From NCBI GenBank assembly GCA_964408125.1, contig CAYOYC010000002.1, positions 1 to 47,975 on the forward strand: a stretch of DNA of 47,975 bases. The letters run 5' to 3'. Position 1 is the first letter of the stretch, and the number at the start of each line of letters is the position of its first letter. Positions 32,943 through 40,210 of this stretch are shown piece after piece. The notes under the pieces were generated by a model that was not told where the DNA came from, ran no database searches, and was given only the letters and a program-made list of their open reading frames with translations. The translations under genes and the position numbers were made by a program. The stretch comes from CABMGO01 sp964408125 (GTDB lineage: Archaea > Nanobdellota > Nanobdellia > Pacearchaeales > GW2011-AR1).

Positions 32943-33698
32943 TTATTGTATAACCCTTAGGGGATTGCCGATAGAAATTTCTATTTTGTCGTTTTTAGAC
33001 ATTGAGTATGTTCGAATTGAGTCAATTGCGACTATTGCGTGGTTTATCTTAGAGACTATTGTTAATTTTTCATTAGGGTTTATTTTTCCTTTTTTTATTT
33101 TTGATTTGTGAATTTTTCTTTTATATAATTCTCTTATTCTAAATCTTAATTGTTTTTTTTCTCGACCAAATGAAAATCCACCCATAGAGTGATACCATGC
33201 AGTAGAACCTGTCCCGGTAGAGATTACTATCCCAGAACTTTTCTGAGGTTCTGTTTTATTTTTATAATTTATTTCGTAGTTGGTTGTGTGGTGAGGGTTT
33301 ATATTTCCGAAGAAAGTTTCATTTAGGGCGTTTTCTGTTTCTATTTTTTTATTCTTTTGATGTATTATTATTTTCTCTCGTGTGTAGTCTCTTATTTTTA
33401 CCTTGTTTTCGAGTATTTGTCTTATCTTTTTATTTAGTTGAGAATATTTAATCGTGGTGAGTGCGCCTTCGCTTCTATTTGTATCAGAATTTACTCCTAA
33501 AATGGGGGTATTTTCTATAAAATGAGCTGCTGATAAAAATGTTCCATCTCCACCGATCGAAATTACTAGATCAACTTCTTTAAGGTGATTTTTAGAAATT
33601 ATGTTTTTCCAGACTTTAGTTATTTTTATATTTGGGAAATCTTTTTTTATAGGACTTTCATTAAATAGTTTATCTCTATGAACAATTAAAATTCTCAT
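32943..33698 (-). CDS. nadK: NAD kinase
   Basis: A 251-aa protein with the NAD kinase signatures GGDGT (49-53) in ISIGGDGTFLSAAHF, LGVNSD, the NE/D motif in LNETFFG, and STGTGSTAWY. It phosphorylates NAD to NADP. Only 6 nt after the TFB stop on the same strand, so probably cotranscribed. Full length. Confidence 0.93.
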   Translation of the reverse strand: MRILIVHRDKLFNESPIKKDFPNIKITKVWKNIISKNHLKEVDLVISIGGDGTFLSAAHFIENTPILGVNSDTNRSEGALTTIKYSQLNKKIRQILENKVKIRDYTREKIIIHQKNKKIETENALNETFFGNINPHHTTNYEINYKNKTEPQKSSGIVISTGTGSTAWYHSMGGFSFGREKKQLRFRIRELYKRKIHKSKIKKGKINPNEKLTIVSKINHAIVAIDSIRTYSMSKNDKIEISIGNPLRVIQ

Positions 33699-33704
33699 GA
33701 TTAT

Positions 33705-34661
33705 TTAGCTCTTCTTTTTCTCTCTCTTCTTCTCTTCTTTTAGTGCGTCTTTTTCTGTTTCTTTAAGTTTTATTTTTTCTTCTAATCTTAGTCTATCCAG
33801 AAGCTCCTTGTATCTGTTTCTTATTGTTACTTCTGTAATACCAGCAACATCTGCTACTTCTCTTTGAGTCTTTTTTTCGTCGTTAAGTAGAGCTGAAACA
33901 TATAGAGCGGCAGCGGCAATTCCGGCAGGACCTCTTCCGGAAGTTAATTCAGATATTTCTGCTCTTTTTAGTATATCTAAAGCTCCGTTTTGTGATTTTG
34001 GAGAGAGATGTAGAGTTGAACCAAATCTTGAGATATAGTCTTTTGGAGAAGAAGGAGTTACTTTGATTCCTATTCTTCTTATTATAAATCTGTATGTTCT
34101 TCCAATTTCTTTTCTTTCTACTTCAGATGCAATTGAAATTTCATCTAGCGTTCTTGGGATGTTATAGGAACGACAAGAGGCGTATATACATGCAGCTATT
34201 ACAGATTCCATTGATCTTCCTCTTACTAATCCTCTTTGGAGAACGTAATTGTAAACTCTTGCAGCTTCTTCTTTTACTACGGATGGTAATTCTAGGAAAG
34301 AAGCGACTCTTCTTAGTTCGGCCATTGCTAATCTTAGGTTTCTTTCGATTGATGTAGAGACTCTTTCTTGCCATTTCTTTAATCTTAGATATTTCCTAGT
34401 TTGGTTTGCGGAATCTAGTTTGTATATATCTGAGATTTCACCTACGTTAGTAGTTAATCCTTTATCGAATTTTTGCATAGAAATTGGAGCGCCGCCTCTT
34501 GACTTCTTTTCTGATTTATCGAAAGCTCTTAGTTCGTGTGTTGTGTCAACCATCTTTTCTTCGACTAATAAACCACAATCACCGCAGATAACTTCGCTTC
34601 TTGCTTCGTCGTAAATTAGATGAGAACTGCCACATTCGGGACACTTTTTAGATTGAACCAT
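33705..34661 (-). CDS. tfb: Transcription initiation factor B (TFB)
   Basis: A 318-aa protein with an N-terminal zinc ribbon (Cys7, Cys10, Cys26, Cys29), the B-finger/linker region (RGGAPISMQKFDKGLTT), and two cyclin-like repeats, each ending in typical TFB helices (YASCRSYNIPRTLDEIS and VSALLNDEKKTQREVAD). It recruits RNA polymerase to TBP-bound TATA boxes. A charged 25-residue C-terminal tail is an extension. Confidence 0.96.
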   Translation of the reverse strand: MVQSKKCPECGSSHLIYDEARSEVICGDCGLLVEEKMVDTTHELRAFDKSEKKSRGGAPISMQKFDKGLTTNVGEISDIYKLDSANQTRKYLRLKKWQERVSTSIERNLRLAMAELRRVASFLELPSVVKEEAARVYNYVLQRGLVRGRSMESVIAACIYASCRSYNIPRTLDEISIASEVERKEIGRTYRFIIRRIGIKVTPSSPKDYISRFGSTLHLSPKSQNGALDILKRAEISELTSGRGPAGIAAAALYVSALLNDEKKTQREVADVAGITEVTIRNRYKELLDRLRLEEKIKLKETEKDALKEEKKREKKKS

Positions 34662-34770
34662 TTTTAAGAGTTAGTGATAAGGTTTTTAAACGGTATGGGT
34701 TTTTAAACCTTTCGGTTTTTATCGAGGAGAAAAATTATTGATTTTGTATGATATAGAAATCTTTAAATAG

Positions 34771-34819
34771 TAATGTATACAAAATATACGATATATATAA
34801 AGCAGATAATGTATACAAA
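34771..34819 (+). promoter_or_regulatory. Repeated operator sites of the RHH operon
   Basis: The 13-mer TAATGTATACAAA occurs twice as a direct repeat, at 34771-34783 and 34807-34819; each has the palindromic core GTATAC. TATA-like ATATATATAAA lies between them and the second copy ends at the ATG. Placement around the promoter of a ribbon-helix-helix gene suggests negative autoregulation by cooperative dimers. Confidence 0.65.
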
Positions 34820-34968
34820 TGAGTAAAAAAGAAGTAAAAGGGAAATCAACCACCCTTAGATTGGACGAGAGTACCAAAGAGAGATTGGAAAATCTTGATT
34901 TTGTAAAAAAGCATAGTTTTGACGAGATTATTTTAGAATTAATTAAATTTTATGAGTTGAAAAAATGA
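34819..34968 (+). CDS. Ribbon-helix-helix DNA-binding protein (49 aa)
   Basis: A 49-aa protein. KSTTLRLDESTKERLENL is the RHH beta-strand and first helix (alternating T-L-R-L DNA-contact strand), followed by KHSFDEIILELIKFYE as second helix. This matches CopG/Arc-type repressors. It overlaps the next start by ATGA and has operator-like repeats at its promoter. It may be an antitoxin or a plasmid-style regulator. Confidence 0.8.
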   Translation: MSKKEVKGKSTTLRLDESTKERLENLDFVKKHSFDEIILELIKFYELKK

Positions 34969-35405
34969 CAAAAGAAGGAATAATTAAGATTATTGAATCA
35001 GGCGAGAAAGAAGTATTGTTATTGCAATTAATGAGAGTTATACAGAGAGATTGTTTTGAGGGGAATAAGATGTCGATGGAAGAGTATGAAGAAGCGATGA
35101 TACAATACGAATCTAGATTAAGTAAGGTAATACAGGAGAAAATTAAGACAGAAACTCAGATAGCTAATATAAATAAACTAAGTGGAAAGAAGAGTGCATT
35201 AAAACAAGAAAAAGACAGGTTAATTACTTTAGTTAAGCAAACACAGGATGATTATATGAATAAGGGGAAGTTGGATACTAGAGTTTATGAAAATATGTTG
35301 AGAACATATGCAACGAGATTGAGTAAGATACAGGAAGAGTTAGTGTATATGGAAGCGGAAGAGGAGTTGAAGAAAGTTACTGGCTTTTGGAGAAAATGGT
35401 TTTAA
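34965..35405 (+). CDS. Coiled-coil protein coupled to RHH repressor
   Basis: A 146-aa, largely helical protein. Heptad-like stretches (about 35-75 and 85-132) are rich in Glu/Lys/Gln/Leu, with no signal peptide and no Cys except one near 31. It ends in an aromatic-basic tag, TGFWRKWF, that could contact a membrane or partner. It starts inside the RHH stop (ATGA), so both are made together. No family is recognised; not a known RHH-linked toxin. Confidence 0.72.
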   Translation: MTKEGIIKIIESGEKEVLLLQLMRVIQRDCFEGNKMSMEEYEEAMIQYESRLSKVIQEKIKTETQIANINKLSGKKSALKQEKDRLITLVKQTQDDYMNKGKLDTRVYENMLRTYATRLSKIQEELVYMEAEEELKKVTGFWRKWF

Positions 35406-35414
35406 GAGTATGAT

Positions 35415-35771
35415 TTATTCAACCAAGATGCCTTGCACCGTTCCTTCTTGAGAGGGTCTATTTGTTATTTTTGCTTTTCCTAGTTCGGTATCGACGATAG
35501 CACCCTTAACTAAAATATTTTGTCTAGCTAAGAAACGATTAGATGGTGTTTCAAGTACGTTTTTGATTGTTACTTTTTTTCCTTTTCCGTTTTTAATTAT
35601 GTTAATTGTATTTTGAGAAAGAGATACTGTTTTTAACGTTCCGCCAAGTCCTCTTAATATCTTTGTTTTCTTTTCTCCAAGCTTAACTTTTCTTACGTGT
35701 CCTGGTAAAGAATGCTTTTGTTTCTTGCATTGCTTGTGATACTTTCCACCAGATATTTTTCTTCCTGCCAT
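35415..35771 (-). CDS. rps8e: 30S ribosomal protein S8e (eS8)
   Basis: A 118-aa protein from ATG 35771, with MAGRKISGGKYHKQ as the family start (27 upstream in-frame codons discarded). The archaeal core is visible: RKVKLGEKKTKILRGLGGT, then NVLETPSNRFLARQNILVKGAIVDTELGKAKITNRPSQEGTVQG (read as separate blocks). Length is close to the archaeal norm of 125-130 aa. Confidence 0.95.
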   Translation of the reverse strand: MAGRKISGGKYHKQCKKQKHSLPGHVRKVKLGEKKTKILRGLGGTLKTVSLSQNTINIIKNGKGKKVTIKNVLETPSNRFLARQNILVKGAIVDTELGKAKITNRPSQEGTVQGILVE

Positions 35772-35866
35772 GATATACTGTCTGAAAAATCTATTTATAA
35801 AGGTTTTGGGTAGAGGAATTTCTTCATCATAAATATGTTTAAAAAGCATCAAATCGAGTTGTTTTT

Positions 35867-36106
35867 ATGGTAAATGGAATCGAGAGACCTCTGGACTTGT
35901 TAAATCAAGCTAAAGGTAAGGAGATAATAGTGCAGCTTAAGAGCGGCAAACAACTTGTCGGAACACTCTTAGCATTTGACATCCACATTAATGTGGTTCT
36001 TGACAATGCGAAAGAGATGGAAAACGGCCAGATAGTAAAGAGCTATGGTTTAGCTTTCTTAAGAGGCGACACAATTGTGTTTATATCTCCATCAAATTTG
36101 AAGTAA
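35867..36106 (+). CDS. LSm (Sm-like) RNA-binding protein
   Basis: A 79-aa protein with Sm1 (IIVQLKSGKQLVGTLLAFDIHINVVLD in parts, with the conserved G and N) and Sm2 (AFLRGDTIVFISP) motifs. The family assembles as a ring that binds U-rich RNA. Divergent from eS8. It is usually followed by L37e in archaea, but that gene is not seen in the next 157 bp. Confidence 0.94.
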   Translation: MVNGIERPLDLLNQAKGKEIIVQLKSGKQLVGTLLAFDIHINVVLDNAKEMENGQIVKSYGLAFLRGDTIVFISPSNLK

Positions 36107-36263
36107 GCATTTAGCTGATTTAGTTTTTGCTACAGCACGGAATTTTTCTTGTGCGATTACTTAAGTTAGTCGGGACTTTGTTTTTTGGTATCTTGTATGT
36201 TCTTATGGTTTGTGTATAGTTAAGTGAACAAATGCTTTTAAAGATAGAAATGATTATTTCTTT

Positions 36264-36587
36264 ATGGTTGGAAGAATCGTAGACGAAAGGCCTGAGAAAA
36301 AAACTTACACTAGCTTAGATGACTGGGAAAATCAACATCCGGATTGTTTGCCTCTTGTAAAGGCCTTAGTTGTAGCTGATATCGAATTGAACGGGAGTCA
36401 TGTTGATTATTCATCCCCTGTAGCGGGAGAATATACTTGGGGCGATTATACTGAAATTAAATTTTGGGATTCTCCTGTGGTGTTCGCAGGAGAACATGCA
36501 CAGTCCCATCCTGTGCGAAGTGTGAGGGAGTATTTTTTATCTGATTTGGCGAAAAAATGGCCTCGAGATTCAGACAAGGTTATTTGA
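36264..36587 (+). CDS. Hypothetical protein (107 aa), first of an overlapping pair
   Basis: TATA-like CTTTTAAAG (about 36239) lies 25 nt before the ATG, which supports a real leaderless gene. The product is acidic and Trp/Asp-rich, with TSLDDWENQHPDCLP and GEYTWGDYTEIKFWDSPVVF, and reads as a small alpha/beta domain. No family is recognised. Its end overlaps the next frame by 31 nt; the two may be a translationally coupled pair or a single gene split by a frameshift. Confidence 0.6.
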   Translation: MVGRIVDERPEKKTYTSLDDWENQHPDCLPLVKALVVADIELNGSHVDYSSPVAGEYTWGDYTEIKFWDSPVVFAGEHAQSHPVRSVREYFLSDLAKKWPRDSDKVI

Positions 36588-36799
36588 TCGAAGTTGTTGG
36601 TTTAAGAGATGACTCAGGAAGAGACATAAGTAGTGCGATGCCAGATGAAAAATATCCTAAAGGTGTTTATTCTGGAGAGATGGAAAGAAGGGTAGGGTTT
36701 AAGAGATTGCGACAAGATAAGTCTGATTTTTTAAGAAGGGTAGATGCTGCGCACAGAGGTACAAGAGAAAGTAATTTAATTTTTATAGGTGCTTGTTAA
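36557..36799 (+). CDS. Hypothetical protein (up to 80 aa), second of an overlapping pair
   Basis: The start is uncertain: ATG 36557 or TTG 36584, which would overlap the upstream stop in TTGA form. Basic and strand-poor, with GEMERRVGFKRLRQDKSDFLRRVDAAHRGTR and a final strand NLIFIGAC. The stop overlaps the RNase Z stop by 4 nt. It lacks a promoter of its own, so depends on the gene before it. No family is recognised. Confidence 0.5.
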   Translation: MASRFRQGYLIEVVGLRDDSGRDISSAMPDEKYPKGVYSGEMERRVGFKRLRQDKSDFLRRVDAAHRGTRESNLIFIGAC

Positions 36800-37704
36800 A
36801 TAGAAACTTTATCTAAGTCTTCTGCGACTTTTACGTCTTTGAAAACTTTTTTAGCTTCTTCTAATATATATTTTGGATTTTCATATCTTTGTGAGAGATG
36901 CATTAAAATTAATTTCTTAGATTTAGATTTTTTTGCGAGTTGTGCAGCTTGAGCGCCTGTCATGTGTTTATATTCTTCTGCCTGTTCTTTTTCCTCTTGA
37001 CAATATGTAGATTCGCAAATTAAAAGATCTGAATTTTTCGCTAAATCAATAGATTGTGGATTTTCTTGAGTGTCCATAACGTAGGTTACTTTCTTTTGGT
37101 TTTCTGTGTAGATTAATTTTTTACCGTCTATTCTTTTATCATTAAAAGTTATTGTTTTTCCTCTAGCTAGTTCTCCAATTAGAGGAGAATTTTCTGGAAG
37201 TTTTAATTTTTTTAATTTTTTCTTATCTATTCTAGACTTTTCTTTTATTGTAAAAGAGTATGCTAGGCATGGAGCATCGTGATTCATTTGCATACAATCA
37301 ACTTTGAATTCTTTTTCGTCTAAAATTGTTCCATCGTTGCATTCTTTAATTTCCATCTGGTAAGAAGATCCCTTCTTTATGAACAATCTTTCATATAATT
37401 CCATAAATTGTTTTGTTCCTCGTGGTCCGTAAATGCATAATTTGCCTGAATAATTATTTAGTGCGAGGGTTTGAAGAATTCCTGGAATTCCAAATACGTG
37501 GTCGCCGTGCCAGTGTGATAAAAATATTCTGGTTAGTTTGCATGGGTTAAGATTTGCATATCTAAATTGTCTTTGAGTTCCCTCTCCGCAATCAAATAGT
37601 AAATTTTCATCTTTATATTGCATTAAAACTGCTGGGTGGTTTCTTCTTTTTGTAGGCACGGCTGATCCAGTTCCTAAAAATGTGAGGTTTATTTTTTCTG
37701 CCAT
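36796..37704 (-). CDS. rnz: Ribonuclease Z (tRNase Z)
   Basis: A 302-aa metallo-beta-lactamase-fold protein. FLGTGSAVPTKRRNHPA start, HWHGDH (64-69) metal motif, MNHDAPCLAYSF, ESTYCQEEKEQAEEYKHMTG with the family His, and LMHLSQRY near the end. It removes tRNA 3' trailers, consistent with CCA-less tRNA genes in this window. An 18-bp inverted repeat (37709-37726) lies next to its start. Confidence 0.95.
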   Translation of the reverse strand: MAEKINLTFLGTGSAVPTKRRNHPAVLMQYKDENLLFDCGEGTQRQFRYANLNPCKLTRIFLSHWHGDHVFGIPGILQTLALNNYSGKLCIYGPRGTKQFMELYERLFIKKGSSYQMEIKECNDGTILDEKEFKVDCMQMNHDAPCLAYSFTIKEKSRIDKKKLKKLKLPENSPLIGELARGKTITFNDKRIDGKKLIYTENQKKVTYVMDTQENPQSIDLAKNSDLLICESTYCQEEKEQAEEYKHMTGAQAAQLAKKSKSKKLILMHLSQRYENPKYILEEAKKVFKDVKVAEDLDKVSI

Positions 37705-37708
37705 GTAA

Positions 37709-37726
37709 TATATACTGGAGTATATA
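37709..37726. promoter_or_regulatory. Inverted repeat TATATACTGGAGTATATA before rnz
   Basis: A perfect 8-bp inverted repeat with a GG spacer lies 5-22 nt before the rnz ATG, between it and a TATA-like TTTATAAAC on the minus strand. The position is that of an operator over the start of transcription. The cognate regulator is unknown. Confidence 0.45.
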
Positions 37727-37758
37727 GTTTATAAATTATTGGAGTAGGAAGTTATTAA

Positions 37759-37805
37759 TCCAATTCTAGATGCTTCAATCTTGGATCCTCTGCAACTAAA
37801 ATTTA
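37759..37805 (+). repeat. Imperfect direct repeat, left copy flanking the TA module
   Basis: About 70% similar over 47 bp to 38366-38413; the core TTGGATCCTCTGCA (37781-37794) differs by one base from TTGGATTCTCTGCA (38389-38402). Conceptual translation in matching frames is also similar (NPILDASILDPLQL versus VPISDAVQLDSLQA), so this may be a coding remnant. It lies just upstream of the antitoxin promoter. Confidence 0.45.
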
Positions 37806-37824
37806 AGAACGAAAGATTTATAAA

Positions 37825-37839
37825 GTAAGAATTTCTTAC
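37825..37839. promoter_or_regulatory. Palindromic operator GTAAGAATTTCTTAC of the TA operon
   Basis: A perfect 7+1+7 palindrome between the TATA-like TTTATAAAG (37817-37825) and the antitoxin ATG (37846). The position and symmetry fit autorepression by the AbrB-type antitoxin dimer, alone or with toxin. Confidence 0.6.
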
Positions 37840-37845
37840 CTGTTT

Positions 37846-38112
37846 ATGAAATTTGAAGTTACAAGTATGAGTAGCAAGGGGCAAATAGTAATTCCTATAG
37901 ATATTCGTGTAGAACTTAATTTAGTTGAAGGCGAAGTTTTGGGCATATCTTCTCAAGATGGATTAATTGTTTTAAAGAAAATTGAAAATGAAATGTCAAG
38001 AGACGAAATAGGCACTTTAAAAGAGATAAAAGAAGCATGGCAAGAGATTGGAAACGGCAAATCTAAAAAACTAAGTAGTGAAGGATTCTTGAAAGAAATC
38101 TCTGCATGGTAG
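37846..38112 (+). CDS. AbrB/MazE-type antitoxin
   Basis: An 88-aa protein. The N-terminal AbrB/SpoVT swapped-hairpin domain (1-45) reads TSMSSKGQIVIPIDIRVELNLVEGEVLGI; the C-terminal 40 residues are helical and charged and would wrap the toxin. Overlaps the RelE-type gene by 7 nt. Binds its own operator by analogy with the family. Confidence 0.85.
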   Translation: MKFEVTSMSSKGQIVIPIDIRVELNLVEGEVLGISSQDGLIVLKKIENEMSRDEIGTLKEIKEAWQEIGNGKSKKLSSEGFLKEISAW

Positions 38113-38351
38113 AGATAGTTTATACTGAAAAATTTGAAAAAGAGTTTAAGAAAACAGATAAATCTGTTAAAGATATTGCTGTAAAACAAATTCAGAAGAT
38201 TATCCAAAATCCAGAAATAGGAAAACCCTTGAAATATAATTTAAAGAGTGAAAGAACAGTCTATGTTAGACCATATAGAATCATTTATTCATTTTTTGAG
38301 AATACTCTTTATTTTTTAAGGTTTGAGCATAGAAAAGAAGTATATGAATAA
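38106..38351 (+). CDS. RelE/ParE-superfamily toxin
   Basis: An 81-aa protein with the RelE/ParE pattern: VEIVYTEKFEKEFKK start, KIIQNPEIGKPLKYNLK, RTVYVRPYRIIYSFFENTLYFLRFEHRKEVY. The Arg/Tyr-rich end (YRIIYSF, FEHRKEVY) matches ribosome-dependent mRNA interferases of the RelE group. Forms a type II toxin-antitoxin pair with the AbrB-type gene. Confidence 0.88.
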   Translation: MVEIVYTEKFEKEFKKTDKSVKDIAVKQIQKIIQNPEIGKPLKYNLKSERTVYVRPYRIIYSFFENTLYFLRFEHRKEVYE

Positions 38352-38365
38352 TCTTCGTAAAAGTG

Positions 38366-38413
38366 TTCCCATCTCAGACGCTGTTCAGTTGGATTCTCTG
38401 CAGGCTTAAATTT
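38366..38413 (+). repeat. Imperfect direct repeat, right copy flanking the TA module
   Basis: Partner of 37759-37805. It lies 15 nt after the toxin stop and falls within a 21-codon frame (38344-38409) whose ATG overlaps that stop. The copies bracket exactly the toxin-antitoxin genes, so they could be recombination scars or decayed ends of a cassette. Confidence 0.45.
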
Positions 38414-38436
38414 TTGGCTTAGCTTGAGGGCTTTTA

Positions 38437-38571
38437 CTAAGAAATAATTTCAATTCTTATTTCTACTAAGCTTCCATGAGGTAATTGTTCTTGCAAAAGT
38501 GTTGGGATTATGATAACGGTTTGTTTGCCATGTTTGGCAATTTTCTTTGTTATTGTGAATTGTTTGTTCAT
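38437..38571 (-). CDS. Small AbrB/SpoVT-like protein (44 aa)
   Basis: A 44-aa ORF. QFTITKKIAKHGKQTVIIIP followed by LLQEQLPHGSLVEIRIEII is a single AbrB-like swapped-hairpin half, as found in many DPANN genomes as stand-alone small proteins. A TATA-like TATTAAAAA on the minus strand lies about 25 nt before the ATG. It has no toxin partner nearby on its strand. Together with flanking AT-rich sequence it fills 38414-38597. Confidence 0.65.
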   Translation of the reverse strand: MNKQFTITKKIAKHGKQTVIIIPTLLQEQLPHGSLVEIRIEIIS

Positions 38572-38597
38572 TTTATTCGAAGGTTTTTAATATAGAA

Positions 38598-39075
38598 GTG
38601 AAAGCACACGAGAAGAAGTCTAATTCTGTTTATGGATTTTATATCTGTAACAAGAAGGTTATAGAAGAGTTTGGGAAGTTTGGATTTACTAATAATAAAA
38701 CATATACGGTAAGAATACCAGAGGAGATCGTAAAGAGTGATAATGAAAAAATATGGAGTGCTTTTATTAGGGGATTTGCAGATTGCGATGGTTGTTTTTC
38801 AAATGAGTGTTATGCTAAATAGATTGGATATAAAACATACAATAAATATATCAGCGAATAATGGTGTTAATGAGGCGCCTAGATATAGAATTATGGTTCG
38901 AGGGCCAGAAAGAGTAGAGGAATTTATTAATAAGGTTGGGTTTCATAATCCTGTTCAAATTACTAGGTATTTAGTTTGGAAGAAATTTGGATTTTGTCCG
39001 CCAAAGATAGGTATTGAAAAAAGAAAATTAATTCTTAATGGAAAGTTAGATCCAAAATATTTCTATAGAAGTTAA
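38598..39075 (+). pseudogene. Decayed LAGLIDADG homing-endonuclease-like gene
   Basis: Two overlapping frames encode pieces of one LAGLIDADG-type protein. Frame one (38598-38822) has VYGFYICNKKVIEEF and the core motif IWSAFIRGFADCDGCF. Frame two (from about 38800 to 39075) continues with MLNRLDIKHTINIS, RYRIMVRGPERVEEFINKVGF and a C-terminal end. The linking 20 or so residues are missing and the frame shifts, and the N-terminal domain is gone. It ends one base before the tRNA-Arg gene. Probably the remains of an intron- or intein-borne or free-standing endonuclease. Confidence 0.75.
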
Positions 39076-39076
39076 A

Positions 39077-39151
39077 CGCCCGAGCGAGGATTTGAACCCC
39101 GGACCTACGCATTAGAAGTGCATCGCTCTATCCAGGCTGAGCTACCCGGGC
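39077..39151 (-). tRNA. tRNA-Arg (UCU)
   Basis: On the minus strand acceptor GCCCGGG pairs with CTCGGGC (one G-U), discriminator G. Anticodon stem ATGCA/TGCGT with loop CTTCTAA gives TCT. The T arm is CGGGG TTCAAAT CCTCG. No intron is present in this copy. Confidence 0.94.
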
Positions 39152-39260
39152 ATAAAAATACTATCAAAAAATCGTATTTAAAATTATGCTTTTGGGATAA
39201 ATCGGGTTCTCTATATTCAATAGGGGGTAAATATTTAAAGGAAACATAATTTAGAATAGT

Positions 39261-40181
39261 ATGAAGTTGGGAAACTTGATTGAGTCACAGCAATTAACTC
39301 CCGATATTTTATTTTCTTTGTTTAAAAGTGCTGACGAAATACGAGCAAATCCGAAGCTTTTTTCTGATGTTTTAAAAGGAAAGGTTGTTGCGACTTTGTT
39401 TTATGAGCCAAGCACAAGAACAAGGTTAAGTTTTGAATCTGCAACTGAAAAACTTGGAGGAAGCATTATTAGTACTGAAAATGCAAAAGAGTTTTCTTCT
39501 TCTATAAAAGGAGAGAGTATGGAGGATACTGCGCGAATTGTTGCGGCGTATGCAGACTGTATAGTTATGAGGCATTATGAAGAGGGTTCTGCGAAGAAAG
39601 CGGGCGGTGTTATCAATATTCCCATGATAAATGCGGGAGATGGGAAGGGTCAACATCCTACGCAGGCTTTATTGGATTTGTATACGGTGTATAGAGAAAT
39701 AGGGAGAGTTGATAATTTTAAGATTGCTTTTGTTGGAGATCTTGCTTCGGGGAGGACGGTGCGTTCTTTATGTTATTTAATTGGAAAGTTTTCTAATATT
39801 GAAGTTGTTTTTGTCTCGCCTGAAAATTTGAAAATGAAAGATGATATAAAAGAGTATTTGGAGAGACATAATGTTAATTTTCGTGAAGAACAGGAATTAA
39901 GCAAGCTTTTGCCAGAGATGGATGTGATTTATATGACCAGAATTCAAAAAGAAAGGATTTCGGTCGAGGATTATGAAAAAGCGAAAGGCAGATTTGTGAT
40001 TAATAAAGATAATCTTAATTTGGTAAAGAAAGAGGCAATTATTATGCATCCACTGCCGCACGTTGAGGAAATTGATTTGTCCTTAGATATAGAACAAAAT
40101 GATAAAAGAGTTGCATATTTTAGGCAGGCAGAGAATGGATTATTTATTAGGATGGCTTTATTAAAAATGTTATTAGAATAG
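39261..40181 (+). CDS. pyrB: Aspartate carbamoyltransferase catalytic subunit
   Basis: A 306-aa PyrB. Carbamoyl-phosphate loop YEPSTRTRLSF (48-58), SSIKGESMEDTARI, GDGKGQHPTQALLDLYT, DLASGRTVRSL, and MHPLPHVEEI near the end are all intact. Catalyses the first committed step of pyrimidine synthesis. The regulatory subunit gene pyrI is not next to it. A TATA-like ATATTTAAAG (about 39235) precedes the ATG. Confidence 0.95.
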   Translation: MKLGNLIESQQLTPDILFSLFKSADEIRANPKLFSDVLKGKVVATLFYEPSTRTRLSFESATEKLGGSIISTENAKEFSSSIKGESMEDTARIVAAYADCIVMRHYEEGSAKKAGGVINIPMINAGDGKGQHPTQALLDLYTVYREIGRVDNFKIAFVGDLASGRTVRSLCYLIGKFSNIEVVFVSPENLKMKDDIKEYLERHNVNFREEQELSKLLPEMDVIYMTRIQKERISVEDYEKAKGRFVINKDNLNLVKKEAIIMHPLPHVEEIDLSLDIEQNDKRVAYFRQAENGLFIRMALLKMLLE

Positions 40182-40210
40182 TTTAAAAAGAAAAGTTATT
40201 TTACTTTTTT

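Noticed and set aside
36107..36263. Possible small ribosomal gene (L37e or L39e) after LSm, expected from archaeal synteny
   Set aside because: Read in all frames: no CxxC pair for L37e and no L39e pattern with a start codon. Only fragments with stops are found.
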